Assembly: GCF_028890485.2 (NCBI RefSeq)
Contig: NZ_JARCHV010000002.1
Location: forward strand, 930,001 to 994,000
Source: Planococcus sp. SK3692
GTDB lineage: Bacteria > Bacillota > Bacilli > Bacillales_A > Planococcaceae
Direction: 5' to 3'
DNA length: 64,000 nt
This document shows, in pieces, positions 25,963 through 35,183 of the stretch (positions within the stretch are counted from its first letter, which is position 1; every line of letters starts with the position of its first letter). Both the position numbers and the translations under genes were made by a program. The notes below the pieces were generated by a model. That model was not told the DNA's origin. It did no database searches and worked only from the letters and a program-made list of their open reading frames with translations.

Positions 25963-26907
25963 ATGGCACAGACAAATCGTCAATTTGAAATCGTTTATAC
26001 GCAGGAAGAAATGGAACGCGCATTAGAAGCTCTTATTTCTAAAGGCTATCGGAACGAAGATATCCATGTGCTAGCAAATGACAAAAACTTGGTGAATGAA
26101 GCCCACGACCGTTACGGGGTGGATTCTACCAAAGCGAACTCCTTTGGCAACCGCATCAAAACCCTGTTGACAGGGGAAGATAAAGCCCGTGCCAAACTGG
26201 ATGAATTTGGAGTGGATCGCGACAAGGCGGATCATTACGAACGTGAAATTGAACGCGGCGCTGTCCTTTTGTATACCGATGGCGCACCTAGCGGGAGTGC
26301 AGAAAGTGAACATTTCTCTTCTCATTCTGATGACAACCGCCCAATGGATATGGATGCTGGGGAACGCAACACAGCGTTTGCTCCGTTTGGCCGTGATGTT
26401 GAACGGGACGGCAGAATGCATGACGATGAAAAGCTCATCGACAAAGACATCCAAAAACATGAAGGCCGTCAAGATACGGGAGTTGATGGAATCTATACAA
26501 CTGATGCAACGCGTGAGCAGACAAATAAATCCCAATTGCACAGCAAATCACAGGATTCCCGCTTGAAAGGTGATGAAATTCACCCTACCAGTGACCGTGT
26601 GAAGCCTTCAGAAGCGGAAAAACCATCTGAAAAACGGATGGAACACGAACCGAAACTCGGTGATCAAGACGGAGAAAAAGAATTGAACCGTGAAGACGGT
26701 GTAAACCGCCGTCAAGACGAGCCTTCTCCTGGCGTTGATCCCAACCTAGGACCAGCACCGTTTGGGCGCGATTCAGAAGAAGAGCATTTGGCTGACGTAG
26801 ATCGCCGTGACGATTTCGAGTCAACGAAAAATCCTAGAGATGTTGATGATTTCCATAAAAACGTAGAGAAGAAGACCGGAACGCCACCAACGCCGCGTCT
26901 ATTCTAA
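25963..26907 (+). CDS. YflT-domain general stress protein with long acidic tail
   Basis: A 314-residue protein. Residues 8-105 form a YflT domain paralogous to the previous gene (FEIVYTQEEMERALEALISKGYRNEDIHVLA; RGAVLLYTDG). Residues 110-314 are rich in D, E, K and R and almost surely disordered; APFGRD occurs twice in it (FAPFGRDVERDG and PAPFGRDSEEEH). CAGGAGG precedes the ATG. Duplication of the domain followed by tail growth is inferred. Its role beyond stress response is unknown. Confidence 0.78.
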   Translation: MAQTNRQFEIVYTQEEMERALEALISKGYRNEDIHVLANDKNLVNEAHDRYGVDSTKANSFGNRIKTLLTGEDKARAKLDEFGVDRDKADHYEREIERGAVLLYTDGAPSGSAESEHFSSHSDDNRPMDMDAGERNTAFAPFGRDVERDGRMHDDEKLIDKDIQKHEGRQDTGVDGIYTTDATREQTNKSQLHSKSQDSRLKGDEIHPTSDRVKPSEAEKPSEKRMEHEPKLGDQDGEKELNREDGVNRRQDEPSPGVDPNLGPAPFGRDSEEEHLADVDRRDDFESTKNPRDVDDFHKNVEKKTGTPPTPRLF

Positions 26908-26914
26908 ATAAGAA

Positions 26915-26952
26915 AAAAGGTCGGAGAAATGTGAAATTTCTCCGGCCTTTTC
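26915..26952. terminator. Bidirectional terminator
   Basis: GGTCGGAGAAAT and ATTTCTCCGGCC pair around GTGA with A-run and T-run outside, between the second YflT gene and brnQ. Confidence 0.85.
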
Positions 26953-26964
26953 ATATGTGTAAAT

Positions 26965-28287
26965 TTATCGTTTATGTGTAATGCGCGCAATTACAATGCC
27001 TACAAGCGTTCCGATGATCGCGGGGACTAACCAGCCGATTCCTTGCTCATAAAAAGGCAAATAAGAGAATATTTGCGTGATTGCATGGAACTCGAAACCT
27101 GAACTTTTCAAAGCATCAAAAACGCTTAAGATGCCAGTAAGGACAAGTGGGATGATATAGACGTATGATTTTTGGTAAAACAAATGATCGAAAAACGATA
27201 GAATGACAAGCACAATCGCCAGCGGATAGATAGCCAATAACACCGGCAGAGAAATAGCGATCAATTGCGTCAATCCAACATTGGCAATAATGGTGGAAAA
27301 TCCGGCGAAAATGAACACATAAAGCACGTACGGCAATTGAGGAAATACTTTATTGAAAAACTGTGCAGTAGCTGACACAAGGCCGATGGAAGTCGTCAGA
27401 CAGGCGAATGTGATGGCGGTAGCTAAAATAATGCCGCCGATTTCACCATATAATACGCGTGAAGCAAGCGCAATGACTTCGCCGCCATTGTCTTGCATGC
27501 CGATGGCTTCAACACTAGTTGCCCCGATGTAGCTTAAGGATAAGTAAACTAGCGACAATCCAGCGGCCGCGATGAATCCGGCATATGCTGTCGTTTTCAG
27601 GATAGCGTTTTTGTCTTCAACGCCTTTCGCGCGGATTGACTGGATAATGACAATCCCGAACACGAGCGCAGCAATGGCGTCCATCGTCAGATAGCCTTGA
27701 AGGAAGCTTTCGAAAAATGCTTCGGTATCATAATTCCCGACGGGTTCACCGATCGGCCCCATAGGCGTCAGGAAACTTTTGATAGCTAAAAAGCTAATGA
27801 CGACAATCAGGATCGGTGTCAGGATCTTGCCGATGCGATCGACAAGCTTTGTTGGGTTTAACGCAAACAGCACGGTGATGACAAAGAAAATGATGGTGAA
27901 CAGGAATAATGACCAGAACGATGATGCCAAGTCAGCTGATAAAAAAGGCGCAGTGCCGATTTCGAAGGCTACGGTGGCTGTACGGGGAATTCCGAAAAAT
28001 GGCCCGATTGCCAAATAGACGATCATCGTAAAGACGATGCCAAAAATCGGATGGACCCGTCCAGCAATCGACTGCAGGTCTCCTCCTGCTTTTGCGATGG
28101 CAAGTATGCCTAATAGCGGCAAACCGACGCCTGTCAGCAAAAAGCCGACGATGGCTGGAAGCAATTGTTGTCCTGCTAATTGTCCGAGATAGGGAGGGAA
28201 GATTAAATTTCCGGCGCCTAGAAACAGCGCGAAAAGCATAAGGCCGATTGTCAAAGTTTCAGAGTTTGTAAGCGTTTTCTTGTTCAT
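26965..28287 (-). CDS. brnQ: Branched-chain amino acid carrier BrnQ
   Basis: A 440-residue polytopic membrane protein with about 12 helices, belonging to the LIVCS family of sodium-coupled leucine/isoleucine/valine carriers. The N-terminal LFALFLGAGNLIFPPYLGQ is the family signature. AAAGGAG lies seven bases before the ATG at 28287. It is monocistronic. A divergent azlCD branched-chain exporter lies elsewhere in the window. Its promoter carries an AACTG-N8-CAGTT inverted repeat (listed separately). Confidence 0.93.
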   Translation of the reverse strand: MNKKTLTNSETLTIGLMLFALFLGAGNLIFPPYLGQLAGQQLLPAIVGFLLTGVGLPLLGILAIAKAGGDLQSIAGRVHPIFGIVFTMIVYLAIGPFFGIPRTATVAFEIGTAPFLSADLASSFWSLFLFTIIFFVITVLFALNPTKLVDRIGKILTPILIVVISFLAIKSFLTPMGPIGEPVGNYDTEAFFESFLQGYLTMDAIAALVFGIVIIQSIRAKGVEDKNAILKTTAYAGFIAAAGLSLVYLSLSYIGATSVEAIGMQDNGGEVIALASRVLYGEIGGIILATAITFACLTTSIGLVSATAQFFNKVFPQLPYVLYVFIFAGFSTIIANVGLTQLIAISLPVLLAIYPLAIVLVILSFFDHLFYQKSYVYIIPLVLTGILSVFDALKSSGFEFHAITQIFSYLPFYEQGIGWLVPAIIGTLVGIVIARITHKR

Positions 28288-28329
28288 GGGAGTTCTCCTT
28301 TTGCATTAAACATAGTCGCACAAGGATTT

Positions 28330-28358
28330 ATTATAACTGAATTCACGCAGTTATGAAA
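28330..28358 (-). promoter_or_regulatory. brnQ promoter region with AACTG-N8-CAGTT inverted repeat
   Basis: On the minus strand TATAAT (28335-28330) is a consensus -10; a weak -35 (TTTCAT, 28358-28353) is 17 bases upstream. Between them, AACTG (28335-28339) and CAGTT (28348-28352) form an inverted repeat with the same half-sites and 8-base spacing as the palindrome upstream of aceA. Confidence 0.45.
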
Positions 28359-28373
28359 ATTAAAATTTGGAAA

Positions 28374-28402
28374 TAAAAAAACCCGGCAATTCTGCCGGGT
28401 TC
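28374..28402 (-). terminator. Terminator of csbD-like gene
   Basis: On the minus strand ACCCGGCA and TGCCGGGT pair, followed by a run of Ts. Confidence 0.88.
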
Positions 28403-28409
28403 CATGTGC

Positions 28410-28601
28410 TTATTTATTTTTATTGAAGCCTTCTTTAACCTTGCCGACCGTATCTTGCATCTTGCCTTTTGTTTTGTCGGCTTTGCCTTCAGCTTGCAAG
28501 TCCGGGTTGTTAGTAGCGTTGCCGACCTGGTCTTTCAATTCGCCTTTGCCTTTGCTGACGGCGCCTTTCAGTTTATCTGAGAATCCTTCTTTATCAGCCA
28601 T
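28410..28601 (-). CDS. CsbD-family stress-response protein
   Basis: A 63-residue highly charged, lysine-rich protein with the CsbD pattern (GFSDKLKGAVSKGKGELKDQVGN, then KADKTKGKMQDTVGKVKEGFNK). CsbD-type proteins accumulate under sigma-B control in Bacillus; their molecular function is unknown. AAAGGAGGA lies seven bases before the ATG and a sigma-B-like promoter is upstream, in keeping with that regulon. Confidence 0.88.
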   Translation of the reverse strand: MADKEGFSDKLKGAVSKGKGELKDQVGNATNNPDLQAEGKADKTKGKMQDTVGKVKEGFNKNK

Positions 28602-28637
28602 TTTAAGTTCCTCCTTTGGAATTTCATTACTGAATAT

Positions 28638-28662
28638 ATAGCCTAATTTTGAATTTATAAAC
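28638..28662 (-). promoter_or_regulatory. Sigma-B-like promoter of csbD-like gene
   Basis: On the minus strand GTTTAT (28662-28657), 13-base spacer, GGCTAT (28643-28638). Confidence 0.55.
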
Positions 28663-28675
28663 CTCCGCTGGAAAT

Positions 28676-28702
28676 TAAAAAGCTTCCCTTTAAAAAGGGA
28701 AG
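28676..28702 (-). terminator. Terminator of LRV-repeat gene
   Basis: On the minus strand GCTTCCCTTT and AAAGGGAAGC pair, followed by TTTTTAATT. Confidence 0.8.
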
Positions 28703-28709
28703 CGCTAGT

Positions 28710-29000
28710 TTATGATTTTAAGGGTTGTTCATTGATTGTTTCTTTTGCTTTTTCTTGTACCGAAATGCACAAATCCTGCTCTGCCAACCGTTTTAAAGTG
28801 GTCAATGGCGTGGCTGCATTAGCGGCTACACCTTTGCGGACTTCGGGATGCTGATCGAGTGATAAGTCGACGAGAAGACCTTCGCAATTAATGGAGCGAG
28901 CAAGTTCAGCCCGTTTTGGATAATCCATTTTCAATACAGCTGCTTCATCATAAGGAGACCATTCTTTCTTTGATGCATAAAATAGAAGATTGCTATCCAT
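28710..29000 (-). CDS. Small leucine-rich-repeat-variant (LRV/HEAT-like) protein
   Basis: A 96-residue protein. LSLDQHPEVRKGVAANAATPLTTLKRLAEQ matches the leucine-rich-repeat-variant unit (DPHPEVRRAVAANPxTPPELLxxLAED pattern), and the previous segment looks like a degenerate unit. LRV proteins act as protein-binding scaffolds; no Fe-S cluster motif (Cys-rich N-terminus) is present here. GGGAG lies eight bases before the ATG at 29000, preferred to the GTG at 29009. Partner and role are unknown. It is flanked by its own terminator. Confidence 0.65.
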   Translation of the reverse strand: MDSNLLFYASKKEWSPYDEAAVLKMDYPKRAELARSINCEGLLVDLSLDQHPEVRKGVAANAATPLTTLKRLAEQDLCISVQEKAKETINEQPLKS

Positions 29001-29317
29001 ATTCCGCACTCCCGCTCAAATTAGTATGATATTCGTAATCCATGGTTTTATTATAGCATATTATGGATATAATACTATAAAAGTGCCTGTTTATTCTGAA
29101 AATTATTAAAAAAGCTTATCGACTAATTCAAAAGGATTACTCCTGAAAATAATTTTATCAAAATAGGAGGGATAGGGAAACTTTTCTTCCAGGGTGGCCG
29201 TCTATAACTAAAGAAAAGATAAAGAATGGCAGCGGATATCACTTCCTTTTTTTATCGTCCATGCTATAATTAATGATGGATATGTATGTAAAATGAGAGT
29301 TTTTAAGGAGGAAGGAC
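29001..29317. other. 317-bp divergent region upstream of tagO
   Basis: A consensus -10, TATAAT, at 29265-29270 is a likely part of the tagO promoter; no good -35 is seen. No coding frame is supported. Confidence 0.4.
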
Positions 29318-30394
29318 ATGCTATACCTGACACTGGTTGTGGCATTCATCGCTTCGATTCTCCTGACACCCCTTGTGAAGAGATTGGCATTTCGCATCGG
29401 GGCAGTGGATCGGCCCAATTATCGAAAAGTACACGCAAGGATCATGCCGCGTCTAGGCGGTTTAGCCATATTCGGATCATTTTTGATCGCTTATCTTTTC
29501 CTTCAACCGAAGGATCCGGTTTCAGCAGCAATTGGATCCTCGCTGATCCCGATTGAAACAGCTATCATCATTGGTGCGTTCTTGATTATCGTGACGGGCG
29601 TCTTGGATGATATGCTCGAAATTACTGCAAAAGCTAAATTGCTTGGGCAACTGGCCGCAGCGGGCGTGGTCGTCATCGGCGGCGGGCTCGAAATTTCATT
29701 CATTAACTTGCCGTTCGGCGGCGTCTTGGATTTCGGTTACTTCAGCATCCCGCTGACAATCATTTGGATTGTCGGCATCACCAATGCCATCAACTTGATT
29801 GACGGGCTGGATGGTTTAGCCGCGGGGGTTTCCACGGTTGCGCTATTGACATTGACTGCGATGGCTTTCATCATGGGCGATATTTTCGTCATGTCGACAG
29901 CTGCCATTCTAGCCGCAAGTTCTATCGGCTTCTTGTTCTATAATTTCCACCCCGCGAAGATTTTCATGGGGGATACAGGAGCTTTATTCCTCGGCTTTAT
30001 GATTTCCGTGCTCGCATTGATGGGTTTCAAAAACGTGACAGTCGTTGCCTTGATCATCCCGATCATTATGCTCGGCGTGCCAATTTCGGATACTTTCTTT
30101 GCGATCGTACGCCGTGTTCGTGAAAAGAAATCCATTTCAGAAGCAGATAAGTCCCATTTGCATCATTGCTTGCTGAACATCGGGTTTTCGCATAGCCAAA
30201 CCGTTCTGATCATCTATGGCATTTCCGCATTGTTCGGTCTTGCGGCCTTGCTATTCTCCCAAGCGACGTTGTGGGGAGGCATATTGTTGATTGGCGTCAT
30301 GCTCCTAGCGATCGAATTGTTCGTGGAAGTGGTCGGGTTGGCTGGGAAGAACTATCGCCCATTGATTAATTTAGTGAGAATGATAGGAAAGTAA
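29318..30394 (+). CDS. tagO: Undecaprenyl-phosphate N-acetylglucosamine-1-phosphate transferase
   Basis: A 358-residue MraY/WecA-family integral membrane enzyme with about 11 helices. It transfers GlcNAc-1-phosphate to undecaprenyl phosphate, starting wall teichoic acid synthesis. Signature cytoplasmic loops are visible: NYRKVHARIMPRLGGLAIF, GVLDDMLEITAKAKLLGQ (the DD motif), NAINLIDGLDGLAAG, IFMGDTGALFLGF and SHLHHCLLNIG. TAAGGAGGA precedes the ATG. A converging LCP ligase gene just downstream matches the Bacillus arrangement. Confidence 0.93.
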   Translation: MLYLTLVVAFIASILLTPLVKRLAFRIGAVDRPNYRKVHARIMPRLGGLAIFGSFLIAYLFLQPKDPVSAAIGSSLIPIETAIIIGAFLIIVTGVLDDMLEITAKAKLLGQLAAAGVVVIGGGLEISFINLPFGGVLDFGYFSIPLTIIWIVGITNAINLIDGLDGLAAGVSTVALLTLTAMAFIMGDIFVMSTAAILAASSIGFLFYNFHPAKIFMGDTGALFLGFMISVLALMGFKNVTVVALIIPIIMLGVPISDTFFAIVRRVREKKSISEADKSHLHHCLLNIGFSHSQTVLIIYGISALFGLAALLFSQATLWGGILLIGVMLLAIELFVEVVGLAGKNYRPLINLVRMIGK

Positions 30395-30416
30395 AAGCGG
30401 CTGCGGCCGCTTTTTT
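30394..30416 (+). terminator. Terminator of tagO
   Basis: AAAGCGGC and GCCGCTTT pair tightly, followed by a T-run. Confidence 0.85.
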
Positions 30417-30443
30417 ATTTTGCTTAAAACAGTAAATACGTAA

Positions 30444-30487
30444 AAACTGCCCCCATTGTTAGACACCACTAACAATGGGGGCAGTTT
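30444..30487. terminator. Long hairpin terminator of the LCP gene
   Basis: AAACTGCCCCCATTGTTAG pairs perfectly with its complement around six bases. On the minus strand it is followed by TTTTTACG, ending the LCP gene. Confidence 0.85.
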
Positions 30488-30505
30488 AATCAGAGCTATA
30501 TGGTT

Positions 30506-31564
30506 TTATTCTTCTTCCTGATCTGATCCGTTGGCTGGAAAAGCCTGTTCGGTTAGATCCTCTTCGTTCAAGGAAAGGTTGGACGTGTCCGGTTTTAAGC
30601 CGAGGTGGCTTTGGAGAACATCTTTCAATTCCTCAAGCGATTCTTCATCGGGCATGTAATAGTAAATGCCTGTCGACATATCATCGTATCCTTGGACACT
30701 CATTGTTTCTACATCCGGTTTGCCGGTTTTCGCATATTCGAAGAATGCCTGCATGTCCCGGAAACTCAAATTGGTTTTCATGTTATCCCCGACCGCATCG
30801 ATGACATTGCCGTATTTGCTGATGGATCCTGCTGATAAGGCTTTGTTCATGATTGATTCAAGAATCATCTGCTGGCGCTTGCCGCGCTCGATATCGTTGT
30901 CGTAATAACGGGTTCTGGCCAAGGCCAGGGCTTCACTGCCGTTGAGCTGCTGGATTCCTTCTTCAAGTTCGATCGCATTATGGGAATCCGTTTCATCTTT
31001 TTCCTTCAAGTCGTACGGTACTTCTGCTGTAATTCCGCCGAGCGCATCGACAACATCAACAAAAGCATCAAAATTCATTGTCATGTAATAATCTACCGGC
31101 ACATCGAGCAGTCCTTCGACGCTTTCGATTGTTGAGCGCGGACCGTTCAGTGCGTAAGCATGGGTGATTTTGTCTTCATAGCCCGAATCCGGAATGAAAG
31201 TATACGTATCACGCGGGATACTGACCAGCTTCACTGATTTGTCTTCATTGTTCAATGTCGCCAACACTAAGGCATCTGAGCGAATGTTGTCACTGCTTTG
31301 GTCACGTGCGGCGCTGTCGTCAATTCCGATGAACAAAATTGAGATGTTATCATTCAACGGTTCAACTTGTTCTTCGCGTAGATCAGATTTATCGCGGCCG
31401 TCCGCAGACTCATAGGCATTGTTCGCGGCAAACTCAGCTTTTTTCACCAGCCAAATTCCAAATGCGGATAAACTGATCAACAGGGAGACGGCCAGGATGG
31501 CAGAGATCTTAATGATTTTCCGCCGGCGGCTGGACTTGACCTCCCGCTGCATTTTTCTACTCAT
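30506..31564 (-). CDS. LytR-CpsA-Psr (LCP) family wall-polymer ligase
   Basis: A 352-residue protein with a basic cytoplasmic N-terminus (RRRK), one transmembrane helix at about 17-39, and an extracellular LCP domain: ISILFIGIDDSAARDQ, IRSDALVLATLN, VKLVSIPRDTYTFIP, DYYMTMNFDAFVDVVDALGG and LNGSEALALARTRYYDNDIERG. LCP enzymes attach teichoic acids or other undecaprenyl-linked polymers to peptidoglycan. The acidic C-terminal tail (SDQEEE) is distinctive. Its position next to tagO matches Bacillus lytR/tagU; which paralogue it is cannot be settled. Confidence 0.9.
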   Translation of the reverse strand: MSRKMQREVKSSRRRKIIKISAILAVSLLISLSAFGIWLVKKAEFAANNAYESADGRDKSDLREEQVEPLNDNISILFIGIDDSAARDQSSDNIRSDALVLATLNNEDKSVKLVSIPRDTYTFIPDSGYEDKITHAYALNGPRSTIESVEGLLDVPVDYYMTMNFDAFVDVVDALGGITAEVPYDLKEKDETDSHNAIELEEGIQQLNGSEALALARTRYYDNDIERGKRQQMILESIMNKALSAGSISKYGNVIDAVGDNMKTNLSFRDMQAFFEYAKTGKPDVETMSVQGYDDMSTGIYYYMPDEESLEELKDVLQSHLGLKPDTSNLSLNEEDLTEQAFPANGSDQEEE

Positions 31565-31728
31565 TATAGTTGCTCCTCTAAAGGGGGATTATGTGCGGCT
31601 TTGGTAATAGCCAAGCACATGAATGTAACTTTTCACTAATCTTTAGGACATAGTGAATTTACGAATTTTCATTTTTTTGTGCTGTGGATATTATACAGTG
31701 ATTTTTTCTGCGCGTAAATGAAAAGAAA

Positions 31729-32364
31729 CTAAGCATGGGGAAATTCGAGGAATTCGGTATGCGCTGACTCAATTTCAGCTTGCCCGTTTGTCAGTTCATT
31801 TACCCAATCGATAAACGGAGGTTCTTTGCCGACTGGCACATGGATGGACAACACTACGGCATCGGAATAATCGATTCCTGCTAACGGATAATCCGACTGG
31901 CGGATTTCGTTTTCGATTTTGCCAAGCCAAGTATAGTCGATGGATACTTTCATCAAATGATGCAAACGGCGCTCCACTACGCCGGAAGCGGCAATCGCTT
32001 CAGAAGCGGATTTCCCGTAGGCGCGAATTAGGCCGCCGCCCCCCAGCTTGATACCGCCATAATAGCGCGTCACCACCAGCACGGTATCTTTCAATCCTTG
32101 TTTTTTCAGCACTTCCAGCATAGGAACGCCCGCAGTCCCGCTTGGTTCCCCGTCGTCATTCGCTTTTTGAATGGAATCGTGTTCACCGATGATATAAGCT
32201 GAACAATTATGGGTAGCCTGGCGGTGTTTCATTTTAATGGAATCGATGAAAGCAATCGCTTCCGCCTCCGATTCAGCCCTTGCTGCATGGCCGATGAACC
32301 GGGATTTGTTTATGAGTATTTCTGCATTGGCAGATGAACCTACTGTTATGTAATTTTCTCGCAT
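31729..32364 (-). CDS. yvyE: YvyE/YigZ (IMPACT) family protein
   Basis: A 211-residue protein of the IMPACT/YigZ family: INKSRFIGHAARAESEAEAIAFI, the conserved KHRQATHNCSAYII, DDGEPSGTAGVPML and VVTRYYGGIKLGGGGLIRAYG. The N-terminal domain has an S5-like fold and the C-terminal half an EF-G-like domain; members are linked to ribosome or RNA binding, but the bacterial role is unclear. It is divergent from degS, exactly as in Bacillus. Confidence 0.9.
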   Translation of the reverse strand: MRENYITVGSSANAEILINKSRFIGHAARAESEAEAIAFIDSIKMKHRQATHNCSAYIIGEHDSIQKANDDGEPSGTAGVPMLEVLKKQGLKDTVLVVTRYYGGIKLGGGGLIRAYGKSASEAIAASGVVERRLHHLMKVSIDYTWLGKIENEIRQSDYPLAGIDYSDAVVLSIHVPVGKEPPFIDWVNELTNGQAEIESAHTEFLEFPHA

Positions 32365-32517
32365 TTTTACTCCCCCTGTTGTAAAATGAAATCAGATAAT
32401 TTGTAATGTATTCTTAATATGCTGTTGCGTATATAGTGATATACTTGTTAAAGCCCGTAAGGCGAAAGAAGCAAAGAGACGGATGGTTACAGTAAGTATA
32501 GCTAAGGCGGTTTTAGA

Positions 32518-33663
32518 ATGGCAAAGAAAAACGATGGAACTTCATTAGATTCCATCTTTGACGAGCTGGTCGCAAAGATGGACCAGTCGAAACAGGATAT
32601 TTTCGCCATTAGCGAAGAAAGTCGCCGCAGCTATGAAGAGATGAAGGACGAATTGGAGAATGTCAGAGCGAACATCAGCCGTATTATTGCGGAAGGTGAC
32701 GCACTTGAAGAACGCACCCGGTCGGCACGCCGGCGACTCGCCGAATTATCGGGTTCATTCGAATCTTTCACTGAAAGCCAAGTTCGTGAAGCTTTTGAGC
32801 TGGCCAACGAATTGCAAGTGCAATTATCCTTGAACCGCGCCGAGGAAAAAAAGTTTCGGCAAAAGCGGGACCGCCTGCAGCGTAAGCTCCAGAAGCTGCT
32901 TCAGACAATTGAGCGTGCAGAGCGGCTAGTCAATCAAATCAATGTGGCCACCAATTATTTATCGTCGGATCTGGAAGATTTCGGGGACGCAGTCGATAAG
33001 TCGAAGAGCAAGCAGGATTATAGCTTAAGGATCATCGAAGCTCAGGAAGAAGAACGCAAGAGGCTATCGCGTGAAATCCACGACGGGCCGGCCCAGATGA
33101 TGGCAAACGTCTTGCTGCGATCGGATTTGATTGAAAAAACCTACCGCGAAAAAGGTGCGGATAAGGCATTCAAGGAAATTTCTTCGTTAAAGGATATGGT
33201 GAGGCAAGCGCTTACGGAAGTCAGGCGCATCATTTATGACTTGCGCCCAATGGCACTTGACGATCTCGGGCTAGTCCCGACTTTGAAAAAATATCTGGAG
33301 ACGATTGAAGAATACAATCGCGGCGTCCGGCTATTTTTCCATTCCAATGGAAATGAGGTCCGGCTCCCGAATAATTTTGAAACATCCATTTTCCGGCTTG
33401 TGCAAGAAGCGGTATCGAATGCGATTCGCCACGGCAAATCGACGGATATTGAAGTCAAGATGGAATGGCTTTCCGAACAAGTGTCTATTATCATCAAAGA
33501 CAATGGTTCCGGTTTTGACCAGGAAATCGTTAAAGACCAGTCATTCGGCTTGACCGGCATGAGAGAACGGATTGAATTGATCGGCGGGGAATTCTTCATC
33601 AACTCCACGCTCGGCGAAGGTACGGTGTTAATGTTTCATATTCCGCTGAAGGCGGGTATGTAA
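32518..33663 (+). CDS. degS: Two-component sensor kinase DegS
   Basis: A 381-residue soluble HisKA_3-type histidine kinase without transmembrane segments. The N-terminal 170 residues are a long coiled-coil sensor region; the phospho-accepting histidine is H188 in [16 protein letters not shown], followed by [21 protein letters not shown] (N box) and NGSGFD with [14 protein letters not shown] (G boxes). DegS phosphorylates DegU. AAGGCGG lies before the ATG, and degU follows after 28 bases, so they form one operon. Confidence 0.96.
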   Translation: MAKKNDGTSLDSIFDELVAKMDQSKQDIFAISEESRRSYEEMKDELENVRANISRIIAEGDALEERTRSARRRLAELSGSFESFTESQVREAFELANELQVQLSLNRAEEKKFRQKRDRLQRKLQKLLQTIERAERLVNQINVATNYLSSDLEDFGDAVDKSKSKQDYSLRIIEAQEEERKRLSREIHDGPAQMMANVLLRSDLIEKTYREKGADKAFKEISSLKDMVRQALTEVRRIIYDLRPMALDDLGLVPTLKKYLETIEEYNRGVRLFFHSNGNEVRLPNNFETSIFRLVQEAVSNAIRHGKSTDIEVKMEWLSEQVSIIIKDNGSGFDQEIVKDQSFGLTGMRERIELIGGEFFINSTLGEGTVLMFHIPLKAGM

Positions 33664-33691
33664 GATATGGTATTTTGAGGAGGACGACATA

Positions 33692-34366
33692 ATGACAAAA
33701 ATTATTATTATTGATGACCACCAATTGTTCCGGGAAGGCGTTAAGCGCATCTTGGACTTCGAAGAATCGTTTGAGGTGGTCGCAGAAGGCGGCGACGGCG
33801 AGGAAGTCATCAAGCTGTACGAAGAGCATCAGCCGGATGTTGTATTGATGGATATCAACATGCCGCAAAAAAACGGCGTTGAAGCAACGGGTGAACTAAT
33901 CGAAAGATTCCCGGACGCTAAAGTCATTATGCTGTCCATTCACGATGACGAATCGTATGTGACGCATGCCCTTAAAACAGGCGCACTCGGCTATATGCTG
34001 AAAGAAATGGATGCAGACGCTATCATCCAGGCGATCAAAGTAGTCGCAAAAGGGGGCTCTTACCTGCATCCGAAAGTGACGCGTAATCTGGTGATGGAAT
34101 TCCGCCGTTTGAGCGAACGTGAAAACAAAGGCTCTTTCCATCAAACTGAAATCCGCCGACCTTACCATTTATTGACAAAACGCGAAAGCGAAGTTTTACA
34201 GCTGTTGACGGACGGGCAAAGCAACCGCGTTATCGGTGAAACTTTGTTCATCTCTGAAAAAACAGTCAAAAACCACGTGTCGAGCATTCTGCAAAAAATG
34301 CAGGTCAATGACCGTACCCAAGCAGTTGTCACAGCCATTAAAAACGGTTGGGTGGAAGTACGTTAA
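33692..34366 (+). CDS. degU: Response regulator DegU
   Basis: A 224-residue NarL/LuxR-type response regulator. The receiver contains the acidic pair at residues 8-9, phosphorylated D54 in [10 protein letters not shown], and K104 region; the C-terminal helix-turn-helix spans about 160-220 ([40 protein letters not shown]). In Bacillus DegU controls exoenzymes, biofilm, motility and competence. GGAGG lies six bases before the ATG. It is closed by a strong bidirectional terminator. Confidence 0.97.
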   Translation: MTKIIIIDDHQLFREGVKRILDFEESFEVVAEGGDGEEVIKLYEEHQPDVVLMDINMPQKNGVEATGELIERFPDAKVIMLSIHDDESYVTHALKTGALGYMLKEMDADAIIQAIKVVAKGGSYLHPKVTRNLVMEFRRLSERENKGSFHQTEIRRPYHLLTKRESEVLQLLTDGQSNRVIGETLFISEKTVKNHVSSILQKMQVNDRTQAVVTAIKNGWVEVR

Positions 34367-34407
34367 AAAAGCATTTAGGCAATCGGTTCAATCGATGCCC
34401 AATATAT

Positions 34408-34445
34408 AAAAAAGCGCTGGAAGCCAAAGCTTCCGGCGCTTTTTT
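34408..34445. terminator. Bidirectional terminator between degU and exonuclease gene
   Basis: AAGCGCTGGAAGC and GCTTCCGGCGCTT pair around CAAA with A- and T-runs. The last bases overlap the stop codon of the converging exonuclease gene. Confidence 0.9.
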
Positions 34446-35052
34446 ACATGCGTCCGATGCAAAATTGATAGATCGATGCAGTGACGAGGCAATCTCCTAG
34501 CGCATCATGGGCGTTGTGCTCGAGCTCAAGATAGGCGGATAATGTCGTCAATTTGTGGTTCGGTGTTTCTGTGATGAATTTACGTGCCAGCCTGACTGTA
34601 TCGATGACTCGGTATGGCGGCACCGGTGTAATGTGCTCAAGAGCATAAAGGAAACCCATATCGAATGGTGCGTTATGGGCGACAATCGGCAAATTGCCGA
34701 TAAAGTCGATCAATTGTGGAGCGATTTCTTCGATGACCGGTGCATCTTGGACATCGCCATTGCGGATGCCGGTGATGCGGGTGATCGTGCTGGAAATTGG
34801 CCGTTCTGGATTGATCAGCAAGTACATCGTATCCTGCTGTTGATGCCCGATATATTTAACGGCACCGATTTGGATGATTTTATCATCGCCGGCACGCAAG
34901 CCAGTCGTTTCAAAATCCAGCACGATATAGTCGTCTGCCGGTTCCATCGTCAAATTGTATTTTTTCGCTCGTGCAGCGGTTCTTCTTTTCGGGTACGTCC
35001 GTGTGTCCTGCATTTTCTGGTTGAGCAAACGCTCTGCCTCCCATTTTTCCAA
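34444..35052 (-). CDS. DEDD-family 3'-5' exonuclease (DnaQ/PolC epsilon-like)
   Basis: A 202-residue exonuclease. Motifs Exo I (YIVLDFETTGL), Exo II (PIVAHNAPFDMGFL) and Exo III (HDALGDCL, histidine of the DEDDh type) are complete, so it should be active on DNA or RNA ends. The N-terminal 40 residues are basic. The start is TTG at 35052: AAAGGAG lies eight bases upstream, whereas the first ATG-type frame at 35124 has no site. In Bacillus this position between degU and degV has no such gene, so this and the next gene appear to be a lineage insertion. Confidence 0.85.
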   Translation of the reverse strand: MEKWEAERLLNQKMQDTRTYPKRRTAARAKKYNLTMEPADDYIVLDFETTGLRAGDDKIIQIGAVKYIGHQQQDTMYLLINPERPISSTITRITGIRNGDVQDAPVIEEIAPQLIDFIGNLPIVAHNAPFDMGFLYALEHITPVPPYRVIDTVRLARKFITETPNHKLTTLSAYLELEHNAHDALGDCLVTASIYQFCIGRM

Positions 35053-35183
35053 ATGATCGTCTCCTTTCGGTTTCCTTCCATTGTACATGACGGCGGAAGG
35101 AATTGTCCTGTCGCATATTGACACCGTTTCTTCATTGTATTCCGCGCGAGGCTATGGCAAAATGAGCGCAGGAGGAATGCATC

